A stretch of DNA of 64,000 nucleotides from Cheilinus undulatus (lineage: Eukaryota; Chordata; Actinopteri; Labriformes; Labridae). This document shows positions 23,746 to 34,949 of this stretch, piece after piece. The DNA lies in assembly GCF_018320785.1 (NCBI RefSeq), contig NC_054885.1, forward strand, positions 8,692,921-8,756,920. Reading direction: 5' to 3'. Position 1 is the first letter of the stretch; the number at the start of each line of letters is the position of its first letter. The position numbers and the translations under genes are program-made. Below the pieces are notes generated by a model that saw only the letters and a program-made list of their open reading frames with translations, did no database searches and was not told where the DNA came from.

Positions 23746-24765
23746 TGAAAAATAGCCTCTGAGCAAAGAAAAAAAAGGCAATCTGAAGGAATCGCTGCCA
23801 TGTTAGTGTGAATGCAGAGCTGAGAACAACAAACCTAGAAGGAGTTTGACTTTGTTTCTTTGAAAGTCATTACTTCATGATTTGTTTAGTCAGGATATTT
23901 CTAATGTCATCTATATAAGTGTTGAAATTGTACCTTTAACATGTTGGTTTAAAGTTCTGGCTGCTACTAAAAGCTGCTGTGTTTGAAGACTTTCCAAGAA
24001 CATTAATTGATCCAGATGTTTCCTCACCAACTCGTAAACTCACAGTCTGATTACAGGCTTATTACTGGAGGTTTTAAAATTAAAACTGTAGATGAGCTGT
24101 GTAATTAAATGAACCACATGACACCGCTGCAGCCTTATCTCTATTTTGTTCCATTAACGCTCATTAAGCTCATAATGAGGCCGCTGGTTAAAGGGGAACT
24201 CCAGGCCTGTCCTCTGATCTGTGCTCAGATCAGCTCCACTCTTAAATGTGATTAATGGCTCCGATCAGAGAGCTGATAAAAACACACACAGAGGTCTGTT
24301 CTCTCACTGAACACAGATCTGAATGTACGCTACTTAGAGATGAATGAACATCACCAAAAGAGTTAGGACAACTTAACCACAAAGATTCAGCTCCTCTTCA
24401 TAAATCCAACCCAACAAAGATATTTTAGACCTTTTTATGAGGAGAACAAAAAAGGCTGAGACCTTGAAACCCAGACTTAGAAGGACATTTTGGTCACCCT
24501 CAGAAACCCTGAGAACATGAGGTACTGTTGATTTCATCCGTTACCCTTTAAAAGGCACTTAGCAGCATGGTTCTATATTAATCAAACTGAACAAAGAAGT
24601 GAAACAGCTATAGCCTTTATCCTCTCTGCAGCTGAAATCTAATGCCTCTGGTTTTTGCATCATCACATTTTACTCGCTGGCATCATTATGTAACATTGCG
24701 TGCAGTTCAAACAGCTTAAAAATGCCTGGGTGGCAGCAGACTGGCCATGGTAAACTCATTTTTTA
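23746..24765. other. Intron 1 of gene A, no feature recognised
   Basis: Unique-looking intron DNA; nothing supported. Confidence 0.35.
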
Positions 24766-24769
24766 CAAG

Positions 24770-25400
24770 ATCAGATGTTTCCAATGAGGGTTGCACCAAC
24801 TTCCTGTGAAATTGGTGAAATGCTCACCATCAGCAGTGACGTGTCCTTCAATGAAACATGTCTTTTTGTTGATAGATGTGAGGAGTTCAGTTTAAAATCT
24901 GAGCTTAGGAGGAACAAATGGCCAATTTGTGTCATTTCCTGTTGCCAGTAGGGGGCGCTTTGATGAGACGTTTGCATGCAGTCGTGTTCAGTGTGTTACT
25001 CTTGTCTTGCCAGGAAATTTTGAAGAACACAGAATAATCTATCAAAAAGAAATTACTGGTTATAGTCATTAAGCACCATAATGAAGACCTTATTTTGAAG
25101 GGGAAGCTGGTGGATTTCCTGTAGGGATTTTGGCATGGGTCCAAGAGGCTTTTTTGTAGGTCTCATGACGATCCATATGCAGACCAAAAATCATACGCCT
25201 AGATTGAATAGTGTGCTGGGGCTGATTGTTTTAAGTGATTTAGGAGGGAAAAATCATAATTTAAACATTGGGGCAGATTGGCCTTCGCCCTTTATGATCT
25301 TACTTCCTGTGTATATCTTTAAAAGACAGCATATGAGTTTTTTGTTTGTCTCAATATCACACATATGTGTACCAATTTTCATGCATGTAGCTTAAAGGTG
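24770..25400. repeat. Dispersed teleost repeat (GTAGGGGGCGCT block)
   Basis: Contains CATTTCCTGTTGCCAGTAG followed by GGGGCGCT, and TTTTGGCATGGGTCCAAGAG, blocks recognised from a common fish interspersed repeat. Borders are uncertain. Confidence 0.4.
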
Positions 25401-25409
25401 TTAGCCCTT

Positions 25410-25906
25410 TAAGAGAAGTTTATATTGGTCTCAGAGGTCCCCAAGACATGCCTGTGAAGTTTGTTGCTAAAAAAAACACTCCAGTATTGGATTTTTGCAT
25501 GCCTTAAAAACTCTAACCCTGTTACAGCCCTGCTCAGAACGAGCTGTTTCTGTGTCTGTGGCTTTAAATGTTAATGAGATGTCTGACTCCGCCCCTCTCA
25601 GGAACTGGGTATGGCTTAATGGATGCGGCTCTTCTTATCCTCCTCTCAGAGCTGAGAGGAGGAGGGTGAAACTTTCTTCCAAGCAGGGAGGGCCAACCAA
25701 ACCTGGGGGCGGGGTTAACTCCCCACATGACATCATTGGGGAAAATCTGAGAACGGCTTGTTTCAGCACACATTTTCTTAAAGGTGTGTGTGTGGGGGTG
25801 GGGTGGGGGGGGTCTGATTCTTAGGGGGATTGTGGATGGACCAGGGTCACATATTTTTGCAGGAAAAGCCTGAAAAAGTGATTTTTGCATAATATGTCCC
25901 CTTTAA
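25410..25906. mobile_element. TTAA-type MITE, copy 1
   Basis: Shares with 54957-55150 the blocks TTGGTCTCAGAGGTCCCC, ATGCCTGTGAAGTT, CAGTATTGGATTTTT and CCCTGCTCAGAACGAGCTG. The right end, in reverse, reads TTTAAAGGGGACATATTATG and the other copy begins TTTAAAGGGGACATATTTC, so these are the terminal inverted repeats, next to TTAA. The left end of this copy is damaged. The interior contains a palindrome-like CTCCTCTCAGAGCTGAGAGG and a run of G near 25795-25812. Confidence 0.65.
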
Positions 25907-27465
25907 ACTATGTTTAGTGGCCCTGAAACAAACAGACATTTAGGGCCCCTGTGAGCTTGTTTTTGAATAGACATGCACAAAAGCACTAGAATGTGCATAT
26001 TTTCATCAGGATTGATTTATCTGTGAAATTTGGTGAGTTTTGGGGCATGTCAAGGCCTCCAAACAATTTCTTTGCTGGAATGAAAAGGAAATTAATTCCT
26101 TCATTGTGAATGGGGTCCTCACTGAGGTCAGCGCTCTGGCCCTCATAAGAGGAATGCAGGGTAGCAAGATGCCAAGGTGCAGTTAGAAGTCCCGGTGTGC
26201 AAGTGTTCAATCGTTTGGTTTTAAAAGGACTAACACTTATATTAACCAAACGCAGAAGAGAAGCAAAGACACAACACAAGACACATTAATCGCTGTGGAG
26301 CTGTTATGTCTTCACTGTAGACACAACAATCTGTGATCCCTGTGATTCACCAAACACTCACGCCTAACATATAATCACAGCTGTTATAAAAACACAAGCT
26401 CAGTATGAACAGATTCCACTAACTAACAACAATTAGAAGCAACAGAGTGCCTGTGAAAGCCAAAGTTCACCTTTTAATGTCATTATACAACCCAGAGTTG
26501 CACAATGGAAGTCAGCTATAGGCCCCCTATGCTCAACATACACAACATGGAACAGATGCTTTAAATAACAATAGAAGTATAAAAAATGATGGGCAAAATG
26601 AGCAGAAAATCTGGCTTGAATTTGTAAATATCACAAACAGTATGTACCAGTCACATCATTATTGTCCAGTTGGGATACCCTTTAGAATTAGACTGCTTAA
26701 AATGAGGTGTTTAGTTTTGGATTTTGGCTGTTTTATTTTTAAGTACCAGTCAACTGTGGTTGGGGTGTTTTGATATAAAGCTTATTAAAATCAAATGATG
26801 TTGCTTAAAGGACAATAAAATAGGAATCATAGCCACCTAATACTTGGTGATTTCTTGTTGTCAATTATTGCAGAAATATGTAAAGAAAGAAGAGCTGGGA
26901 AATTAATTGAGAAATAATCAAAACCAACATTTAGAGCCTCTAACCAACGAAAACCTGCCAATTATTTCAAATTTTTCCCTTTTTCTTGGAAAACTTTAAT
27001 GTTTTACGAAAATCATTTTCATTTTAGCTGATGTTATTTTTTTATTTCAATGTTTCAATAGACAAACATAAATTGTTAATCTGTGCCTGTTCCTTTCAGT
27101 TGTTTGTTTTAAACTTATACAGATATTTACAGAATAAACAGAGTCAGAGGTTTAGGGTGGAATAATCAGTCATAATCATAATCGAGGTAAAAAGTTCAAT
27201 TAATCGTGATTTGATTTTTGCCAGAATTGTTTTGCTACTGAAACATTGCCTGTGTTTTTTGTGCAATTTTGAGTGTGCAAGAAATCAGTGAGACAATTCT
27301 CATAAGTGATGATTGAAATTTTAATTGCAGCTGCATAACTTGGTCTGTATTTGGCGTCTATTTTTTTATTTTTATTTTTTTTGCCTCATCACTCGCAGAT
27401 TTATTTAACATTATGAAATTGAAGAATGTTTGCAGGTGGATGCTGAGCAGGGTTATAATAGCATT
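25907..27465. other. Intron 1 of gene A, no clear feature
   Basis: AT-rich intron DNA. Around 27165-27240 (AATAATCAGTCATAATC, TTAATCGTGATTTGATTTT) is a likely remnant of the MITE family seen at 28025-28345. Confidence 0.35.
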
Positions 27466-27469
27466 GGAT

Positions 27470-27965
27470 TTTTCAATAGTTTTTATTTTCATTTTGTTTT
27501 CATTTTCTTTTTTCAGTTTCAGTTTAGTTTTAGTTAGTTTTTACTGCTGTTTTTTAAATTTAGTTTAGTTTTTATTTTGCAAAAATGCTTCATTTCAGTT
27601 TCGTTTTTATTGGTTTTAGTGTTACTTTTAGTTTTTTTGGATACATGTCAGGGCTGAGGGACCGTCATACATTTTTAAAAACATATTAAAACAGGATACT
27701 CTTTACTTTTAATTTTATTTGTTTAAAAATGATGTTTGAATACAACTCCAGACATAAAACTGCTACTGATTGAAGTCTTAACCAATCAATTCAGGCAATT
27801 TTTATTTTACTCCAGTTAGTTTTGTAAGCGCACTATATAGTTTCAGTTAGTTTTTGTTTTTTTTCGGTAAAGCTTAGTTTGATAAAGTTTCAGTTAACTA
27901 AAATGATTTTTTAATTTTAGTTTAATTATTTAGTTAGTTTTAGTTCACTATAATAACCTTGATGC
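27470..27965. repeat. TTTTAGTTAG low-complexity repeat
   Basis: Dense TTTAGTTTTAGTTAG/TTTTTATTT motifs with a short unique interruption (27640-27800). Confidence 0.6.
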
Positions 27966-28024
27966 TCAGGAACAAAATCAGACCAAAATCTTGTATCTTG
28001 AATAGATTGCCAATTGGGATAATG

Positions 28025-28350
28025 TTTATCACAAGGCTGGACAGTTAATCAAGATCAAATCGTGATATGTTCAAATTGCAGAAGATGCAACATTTCTTTG
28101 AGCTGAAATGTGTGTCAAAAATAGTTTTATACAGTTTTTTGCAGGAGAGATGTTATACTCTCACACCATGCAAACACTAAAGCCTATTTTTTGTAGAATA
28201 GGTTGCAAAAGCCTCACTTTTCTTATTTTTGTAAAAAAAATTTAAAAAAACCTCACCCCCTTCAACACAACAATTCTCAATACATCTGCAATATGAGTCA
28301 AAATAATCACAGTTGTGTATTTTCTCAAAAATGTTCTGCCCTAGTTTTCA
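28025..28350. mobile_element. MITE with GGGCTGAACAATT-type ends
   Basis: The left end AGGCTGGACAGTTAATC and the right end, in reverse, CTAGGGCAGAACATTTT are imperfect inverted repeats. Similar ends are seen at 44135-44415, near 48290-48325 and at 50197-51187. Confidence 0.5.
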
Positions 28351-28948
28351 TGATTGCTGCAAGGCTTTAAATTAAGCAAATCAGTAAATCACCAACTGTG
28401 ATCAAAGTAGAGAATATTTCTTGACTCTGACACTTTCAGTTTGAGTGGCTGTCATAAAAATGAACATAACCGTCTTTTGTACAAACAGAGATCATTTACA
28501 GGTATTTGTGCACAGTGCTTCATAATAACATGATTGCTCTGATAAGAAGCTAAAAGAGCTGGCTGACGTCTGACCTGGATCCTTAAATTACAGCTCACTC
28601 TGTGGATTATTTACATGTCTGCCAGACATGCAGTTACCATGACCACATGCGTGTTATGACTCAGTCTGGTGTTCCTGGTGGAGTTTCTTAGGTTCATGTT
28701 GAGCTTCTGCTGATCAGGTGTCTCTTACTTTCAGGAAACATGGAAATGGAAAGAACAACAAAATAAATGTATAAAAATGTCAAACAGTTCAAGTCTGTGC
28801 AATTCCCAATCATTAAAACAATAAAGTTTCCAGTGTTGGGAGCCTGAGATTTCTTATTTTGTTTCTGTGATTTAGATTCTGGTAACATGACAGCCTCAGA
28901 TGAAAATGATAATGATACTAAAATTCATCTCTCCTTGTCCCCCTGCAG
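28351..28948. other. End of intron 1 of gene A
   Basis: Unique-looking sequence up to the exon 2 acceptor; nothing else supported. Confidence 0.4.
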
Positions 28949-29245
28949 ACCAGCTGAAGTCGGTTATGGAGCAGGTCCTGGACTTTGCCGTGCGCGAGCT
29001 GACGAAGATCGTCGAGGCGTCGTTTGACGACCTGCTGCTGGAGATCACAAAGATGGAGCGCGAGCAGCAGGTGCTGGAAGAGCGACTGAACAAAAGCTCT
29101 GGAAAAGGAGGAGGGGAGAAGGGGAGAGGAGGCGGGGGGAGGCGAAGGGGCTCAGAGAACGACTCGGTGTCACCCAGCGGGTCTGAAGACGCCCGGGAGG
29201 AGCTCGTAGATATCACCGGGTCCAAAGAAACAACTGGAAGAGACG
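28949..29245 (+). CDS. C2H2 zinc-finger protein A, exon 2 (second coiled coil)
   Basis: The acceptor is CCCCTGCAG|AC and the donor is GACG|GTGAGT. The exon is 297 nt with phase 1 at both ends, so it can be skipped without a frameshift. It encodes a second copy of the exon-1 coiled coil (QLKSVMEQVLDFAVRELTKI...LLLEITKMERE), then a Gly/Lys/Arg-rich linker and an acidic Ser-rich segment (SENDSVSPSGSEDAREELVD). The similarity to exon 1 (QL-SV-EQV--AV-E--K-V--S---LLLE) shows the two exons share an origin. It could also serve as the first coiled-coil exon of a transcript started downstream, but no in-frame start with a promoter was seen. Confidence 0.85.
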
Positions 29246-30657
29246 GTGAGTCAAATCAAGATGTTTAACTCCTCCTTCTGCTGGATGTCACACTGCAGTA
29301 CATTTCATTTTCACCTCTTCCTCTTCTCTTCCTCTTTTGTCATCATTTTCTTATTTCCTCACCCTCTCTTCTCCTCCTTAACCTCCTGGATAACTTTTTA
29401 CTCTCCTCCCTTCCCTCTGTTCCTTCATATCCTTCCTTGACTGCTCCCATTTTCTTTCTCATCTTCCCCTCTCTTCTTTCTTTTTCTCACCTCCATCATC
29501 TCCTTTCTTACTGGCTTTGCCCTTTTTAAATTTTTTTTCTTTCCCCTTCTCCCCTACTCTACCTACTTCATCCAATTAACATATGCTTGGATTACCAAAG
29601 AAGTGTAGAACAATTATATTCCTATTTGTAAACAACAACAGAAAAAGTTATTTTTATATATAAATATATATATATATTTTTTTTTTCTCTCTTTTTGTTT
29701 TTGAACAAGATTTTTTTAAAGGCATTTCTGATTTTTTTGTTTTTTTTTTATTTTTAAAAATTGTATAGGAGTTGTGTAATATTGTTGTGTTTGTTTTTTT
29801 GTATTTGTAAAGGATTTTTTGTAATTTTATTGAAATTTTGTCTTTAATTTTCGTATAGTAACATTTTTTCCAATTTTTGTCAAAAATTTTTCTTTATTAT
29901 TTTTTATGTTGTTACGTGTAATTTATTTTTATGTTTTGTACTTTTTGTACAAATTTTTGCATTGTGATCTTTTTTGTAGAAGTTCAGAGTTTTTTTTAAT
30001 ACATTTTTGAGTTATTTTTTTGCTTTTTTATTGAATTTAAAAATACATTTTTTGGAGGATTTTTTAAAAATATATTTTTATTGGATTTAAAAATATTTTA
30101 GCTGGATTTTTGTACATATTTCATTGGATTTTAAAAATTGTATATTTTTTACAGGATTTTTTGTACATGTTTTTTTTTTGGGGGGGGGGGGGATTTTTGT
30201 ATTTTGTTTATTTTTTCATATGTATCTTCCATGATGTGTAGTTTTTGTAAATTTTTAATGATTCTTTTGTCAATTTTTGTATTTAGCTATTTTGTTTTCT
30301 TATTTATGTATTTTTTGTATTTTCAAAAAAGTATTTTTCTCTCCTCTCCTTGTTTATTTCCTTTTCTCCCTTCTTTTTACTGGTTTCTTTTCATCTCAAA
30401 CTCCTGTATTTCATTCTTATACTCCCGGTCTGTCTCTTCTTTCTCTCATCCTTCTCTCATCTACCTTCTCTTACCTTTACCCCTCTCCTTTACTTTCCTC
30501 TTCCCTTCCCTCTCCTCCTTTTGCTGCCTTTTCTTTTTTCCTCTTCCTTCCACCCTTTTCTTCTTCCCTGCATCCTCCTCTCTCCTCTGTCCATCTACTC
30601 TCCTCTTTCCTCTCACCTTCTTTCCTCACCTCTTCTTTTCTCCTTCTGTCCCCTTAG
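29246..30657. repeat. Intron 2 of gene A: pyrimidine-rich and T-rich low-complexity DNA
   Basis: 29290-29560 is CT-rich, 29640-30330 is an extreme T-rich stretch (with a TA run near 29655-29680 and a run of 13 G at 30180-30192), and 30340-30657 is an almost pure CT tract that serves as the polypyrimidine tract of exon 3. A 291-codon frame from 30138 runs through this, but its first part is a composition artefact. Confidence 0.85.
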
Positions 30658-30975
30658 ACTCGGAGCGTCCACCTGTCCTCTCGGTCTCTCAGGACTGGGT
30701 TCCCATCCTGGACAAAGTCTTTGGTCAGAAGTGGTGCAGTGAAGGAGGTGAAGGAGGAGGTCACAGCGAGAATGAGGTGCAACACCCCCTCTCCTCCTCT
30801 TCTGTGACCCTCGAGCCCTCCCCCTCCTCCCCCCAGCAGGACCCCCGCTGGACTCCTCTGGAGGACATGGAGGTGTTTTCCCCTGATGAGGAGGAGGGTC
30901 CCAAGAACAGTGGGTCCAATAGAGGGTCCAACACCACCCGTGGACCCTCACCTGGACCTCCCAGCAGCCCCTCAG
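30658..30975 (+). CDS. C2H2 zinc-finger protein A, exon 3 (acidic Ser/Pro-rich linker)
   Basis: The acceptor follows a very long pyrimidine tract (CCCCTTAG|AC) and the donor is CTCAG|GTAACT. The exon is 318 nt, phase 1 to phase 1. The product is low-complexity: DSERPPVLSVSQDWVPILDK, then Gly/Glu-rich, Ser/Pro-rich and acidic stretches (EDMEVFSPDEEEG) ending in a Pro/Ser/Gly-rich segment. The W-x3-L-x2-VF segment near its start is the only hydrophobic patch and may be a protein-contact site (inference). An open frame runs upstream of 30658 back to 30138, but only through T- and CT-rich intron sequence, so it is not coding. Confidence 0.85.
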
Positions 30976-31220
30976 GTAACTCAGTCATAGTAGTTCATTA
31001 CAGACTGCAGTGAAACTGTAGAAACACTAGACTCACGTTAAAGCAGGAACAGAGGTTCTCACCTGGACGGCAGTTATTCTGTTAAATCCACTAATAATGA
31101 TTTACTGAACATCAACCAGGGATAAGAAGTCTGTTAAAAGTAGGCATCAAATGGTTACAAGCATTACTGCCCCATGTGAAAATACTGACATGTGTAACTG
31201 CTTTTTCTACATCCAGACAA

Positions 31221-31320
31221 CCCAAACCGTCCCAAACCATTCCAAACTGTCCCAAACCATCCCAAACCGTCCCAAACCATTCCAGACTGTCCCAAACTGC
31301 CCCAAACCATCCCAAACCGT
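31221..31320. repeat. 10 x 10 bp tandem array in intron 3 of gene A
   Basis: Ten units of exactly 10 bp, consensus CCCAAACCRT, with no length change from 31221 to 31320. Units end mostly GT or AT in near-alternation. Open frames on the minus strand across it (WFGTVWDGLG repeats) are a product of the period. Confidence 0.95.
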
Positions 31321-31631
31321 GACACCTCAAGACAAATACAAATGCAGTTACAGCCTTTATTATACATCATATGCATATTTTTTAACTTGGATATTAATAT
31401 GTCAATAAAAACATAATAAATGAGTGGCCAAAAAAATATAGACATTTAAGTCATATATTTATATGAGAAAATCACATTGTATTCTAGTTAAAAGCAGGGA
31501 AAAAATAGACAATTAGAACATCAGGACACCTTTTCAAAAGACAAAAGCAAAACGACTTGAAAGGAAAAATGTTAAAAGAATAAAACATACAAAAGGCAGA
31601 TTTAAAGGGATATATAACAATATTATACGAC

Positions 31632-32175
31632 CTCCATTCCAAAAAAGTTGGCACACTGTGTAAATTGTAAATAAAAACAGAATGCAATGATTGTCAAATC
31701 TCAAATCTCTGTGTCCTGTGGCCTAAAGAGAAGAGGGACCATCCGGCTTGTTATCAGCGCACAGTTCAAAAGTCTGCATCTCCGATGGTATGGGGTTACA
31801 TTAGTGCCTATGCTGTGGACAGCTTACAGATCTGGAAAGGCTCTATCAATGCTGAAAAGTATGGACAGGGTCTACAGCAACATATGCTACCATCCAGGGA
31901 AGACCTTGGATGTCAGCAAGACGATGCTAAACCACATACTGCATCCATCACAACAGCATGGCTTCACAGTAGAAGAGTCCGGGGCCTGAACTGACCTGAC
32001 CGCAGTCCAGACCTTTCACCAAAATAAACATTTGGTGCATCAGAAATGAAAAATCCATCAAAGAAGACCCAAGACTGTTAAGCAGCTAAAATCCTATGTC
32101 AGACAAGGATTACAGCAACCTCACTCACCTCCTCACTTCCTAGAAGTTTAAAGACTGTTGTTAAAAGACGAGGGG
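31632..32175 (+). mobile_element. Dead Tc1-like transposase remnant (C-terminal half)
   Basis: In intron 3 of gene A. Starts with a terminus-like block CCATTCCAAAAAAGTTGGCA. Translation in shifting frames gives MVWGYISAY, IWKGSINAEKY, QQDDAKPHTASITTAWL (a catalytic-D block of Tc1 transposases) and SPDLSP, followed by a decayed C-terminus. At least two frameshifts and stops are present, and the N-terminal DNA-binding half is absent. Confidence 0.8.
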
Positions 32176-32920
32176 AAGCTAAAAATGAGCTCAAAGCAAA
32201 CATCAAAAATACGTATAAAACATGAAAATGAGAATAACAATCATAGGGAAATTGATCAGGGTTGACATGAGGAATAGAACAAACATGGAAATGGGCAGTT
32301 AGATATGAATATACCTCTGTCCTGCTGTCATCTGGAAAATACAGGGCCTCTTTAACTCCTGAGTTCAGCTCCTGCCCACCACACCCTTAATGACTGCTGC
32401 TGCAGCTTAATGCACAGAGGGAGCCCCATGTGCATAATGTATATACTGTATGAATGTACACTGAACCAGCACTGTTCCTTCAGTAAACACAGACCCTGTC
32501 TGCAGTCACTGTGGGTGTTTTTGGCTCTTCACTGCCCTCTGCTGGACTCTGGGAAAACATGGGAGCACATCTGGAGCTGCAGCCGACCCCTAATCAGCTT
32601 AATCTATGTCAAAGCTGAATACTAAAATAATCCATGTGAGCCAATAGGAATGAGCCCATCAGTGGCATCCTTTTTGTATCGTTTGCTACATTTTTTCACA
32701 ATTTAAACTGTATTTAAAGATCTGTAATTTCTGTGTGGCAGCAGTCTCTTAGTCTGCAAGGACTTGGGTTGGGAACCAGAAGATCAGCGGTTCAAGTCAG
32801 GAAATTGGTCTGACTTTTGACCCTGAATTAGCACAGAAAATATCTTTTTATTTTACTAATATTATGTTCATTTCAAGTTTCCAAGCACTAGAGGATCCGA
32901 CTAATTTCCCTTCATCTCAG
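32176..32920. other. End of intron 3 of gene A
   Basis: No element recognised except short AT-rich DNA. Confidence 0.35.
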
Positions 32921-33153
32921 GCTCTTCAGGCCGTCGCTCCTCTGCCTCCATGCTCCATCGTCTCCTCACTCTGCCGTCTCAGCTGCTGGAGGATGACGAC
33001 GAGGAGGCTGCTGCCACCAGTGAAACATTGGCTGCTTTTGCAACCAACGGCGAGGAGCCGCCTGTTCCCATCTGCCGATCGCCTCTGACAACCAAGGAGG
33101 AGGAGGAGGAAGAGGAGGAAGAAGAGGAGGAGGAGGAGGACAAAGGGAGGAAG
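32921..33153 (+). CDS. C2H2 zinc-finger protein A, exon 4 (polyglutamate)
   Basis: The acceptor is CTTCATCTCAG|GC (phase 1) and the donor is AGGAAG|GTAACG (phase 0). It encodes GSSGRRSSASMLHRLLTLPS and continues with an acidic segment, an Ala/Thr-rich segment and PVPICRSPLTTK, followed by 14 consecutive Glu codons (33097-33138, GAG interrupted by GAA) and DKGRK. The trinucleotide run is expected to vary in length between individuals. The terminal KGRK joins the basic start of exon 5 to form a probable nuclear localisation signal. The purine-rich run shows as a pyrimidine array on the opposite strand. Confidence 0.85.
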
Positions 33154-33584
33154 GTAACGAATAGATCAGTACTCTCAAAATTAATGATATACCCCAGGAA
33201 ATCCCCGTTATTGTAAACCAGGGCTGTAAATTTTTGAGTTTTAACGACTTATAGGCACTAAAAGGGTTTGTATTACTAAGCCTGCAGCAGGCCAACAGGC
33301 GGTAATGGCGGTAATGTAATCCTCAATCAGTTAAAGGCTGAATGACTCCACTGTTTAACAGCTTTTCTCTGTCATTAGATAATACTTCAGCATTTCGAGA
33401 AAACAGGGTTATGTTGTTCGTAAGAGAACCTTGTAGACTCCTGGTTTGCTTGAAAAACTCATCAATTAAAGACAACAAGTGACCAGTGGACCCACAGGCT
33501 GTGGGATCAAAGGTTGAGACCTCATTTATCCCCATTTAGCGTTGTTTATACTACTGCGATGGATTTACACTGTAGCTCCACTTT

Positions 33585-34775
33585 AAGAACCTACACTGTT
33601 GTAAGACTCAGGTGATTTTAGTGTAAAGACAACTGTGTCTGGAAGGTCCAATCTCTGGTAATCAGTTTTCCTTGTTACCATTACACCATGAAGACAAAAG
33701 AACACTCGAAGCAACTCAGAGAAAAGGTTATTGAAAAGTATAAGCCAGGGGATAGGTTAAAAAAAATTTCAAGGTACTGAACACCCCCAGAGTTCAGTTA
33801 AATCCATCATCAAGAAATGGAAGGAATATTGTGCATGTGTAAATCTGCTTATATCAGGACGTCCTCACAAACTGAGTGATCATGCAAGAAGGAGATTAGT
33901 GAGAGAGGCCACCAAGACACCTATGGCTACTGTGAAGGAGTTCCAGGCTTCAGGAGCTAAGATGGCAGAGACTCTGCATACAAAAACTGTTGCCCAGGTT
34001 CTTCATCAGTCAAAGCTTTATGGTAGAGTGGCAAAGAGAAAGACACTGTTGAAGAAAACTCATTATATCTCAACTAGAGTCCAGAAAAGGTATGTGGGAG
34101 ACTCCATAGTCAAGTAAAAGAAAGTTCTTTGGTCTGATGAGATCAAAAGGGAGCTTTTTGCCATCGGACAAGACACCAAACACTGCACATCACCATAAAC
34201 ACACCATCCCCACTGTGAAGCACAGTTGTGGCAGCATTGTGCTGTGGGGATGCTTCTCAGCAGCCGGCCTTGGAAGGCTTGTAAAGGTAGAGGGTAAAAT
34301 GAATCTGGCAAAATGTAGGAAAATCCTGGAGGGCAATCTATTTCAATTTTGCAAGAGAACTACGCTTTGGGAGGAGATTTATTTGCCAGCAAGACAATGT
34401 TCTGAAGCATACATCGAAAGCTACACAGAAATGTTTTAAAGATGAGGTGAATGTTCTGGAGTGGTCGAGTCAAAGCCCAGACCTCAGTCCAAAAGACTAA
34501 CCCTAACCCTGACCCTGTGCAACCTGACAGAGCTTGAGCAGTTTTGCAAAGAAGAAAGTAGTAAAATACCCATCCACACAGACTCAGTGCTGTGATTGCA
34601 GCCAAAACAGCATCTACTAAATACAAACTTAAAGGGGGGGTATTTGTACATTCACTTATTTTACATTACATTTACTGATTGGTGTTACTTTGTAGAAATC
34701 TATTTTCACTTTCACATTAAAGAGGTCAAAAAGGCCAAATTATATTGACTGTTTACATTATTAGTTCATTATAAA
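33585..34775 (+). mobile_element. Degraded near-full-length Tc1-like transposon
   Basis: In intron 4 of gene A. The left part has the helix-turn-helix region (TCTGGAAGGTCC-type start, ACACCATGAAGACAAAAGAA). The middle has TTCTTTGGTCTGATGAGAT and ACACCATCCCCACTGTGAAG, where catalytic-domain blocks are encoded. The right part has the recognised Tc1 tail (TTTGTAGAAATCTATTTTCAC, CACATTAAAGAGGTC). Several frameshifts and stops are visible; inactive. The CTAACCCTAACCCTGACCCT stretch near 34498 lies inside it. Confidence 0.8.
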
Positions 34776-34949
34776 GATTACAGGGATTACATTTTTCTTT
34801 ATGGACTAGAAAAACTGAAAAAAATTCAAGGAGGAAATAAAACTAAGGATCTATATGAAATGTAAAAGAATGAGTGTAGTGTAGAGTACAGTTCAGTATA
34901 ATATGCACATTTTAGGTTCTGAGCTGTTGTTTTTCTTCTCTTCGTTCAG

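Noticed and set aside
30138..30657. Long open frame (part of a 291-codon frame)
   Set aside because: It consists of Phe/Ser/Leu runs from T- and CT-rich DNA. Only the part after the acceptor at 30657 is coding.
31164..31445. Minus-strand frames with WFGTVWDGLG repeats
   Set aside because: A 10-bp array gives an open 10-residue repeat in every frame if no unit contains a stop; no gene context.
33899..34439. Two open frames as a host gene
   Set aside because: Both are pieces of a frameshifted Tc1-like transposase.
34495..34520. Telomere-like CTAACCCTAACCCTGACCCT
   Set aside because: Only about three imperfect units inside a dead Tc1-like element; not a telomere or interstitial telomere array.
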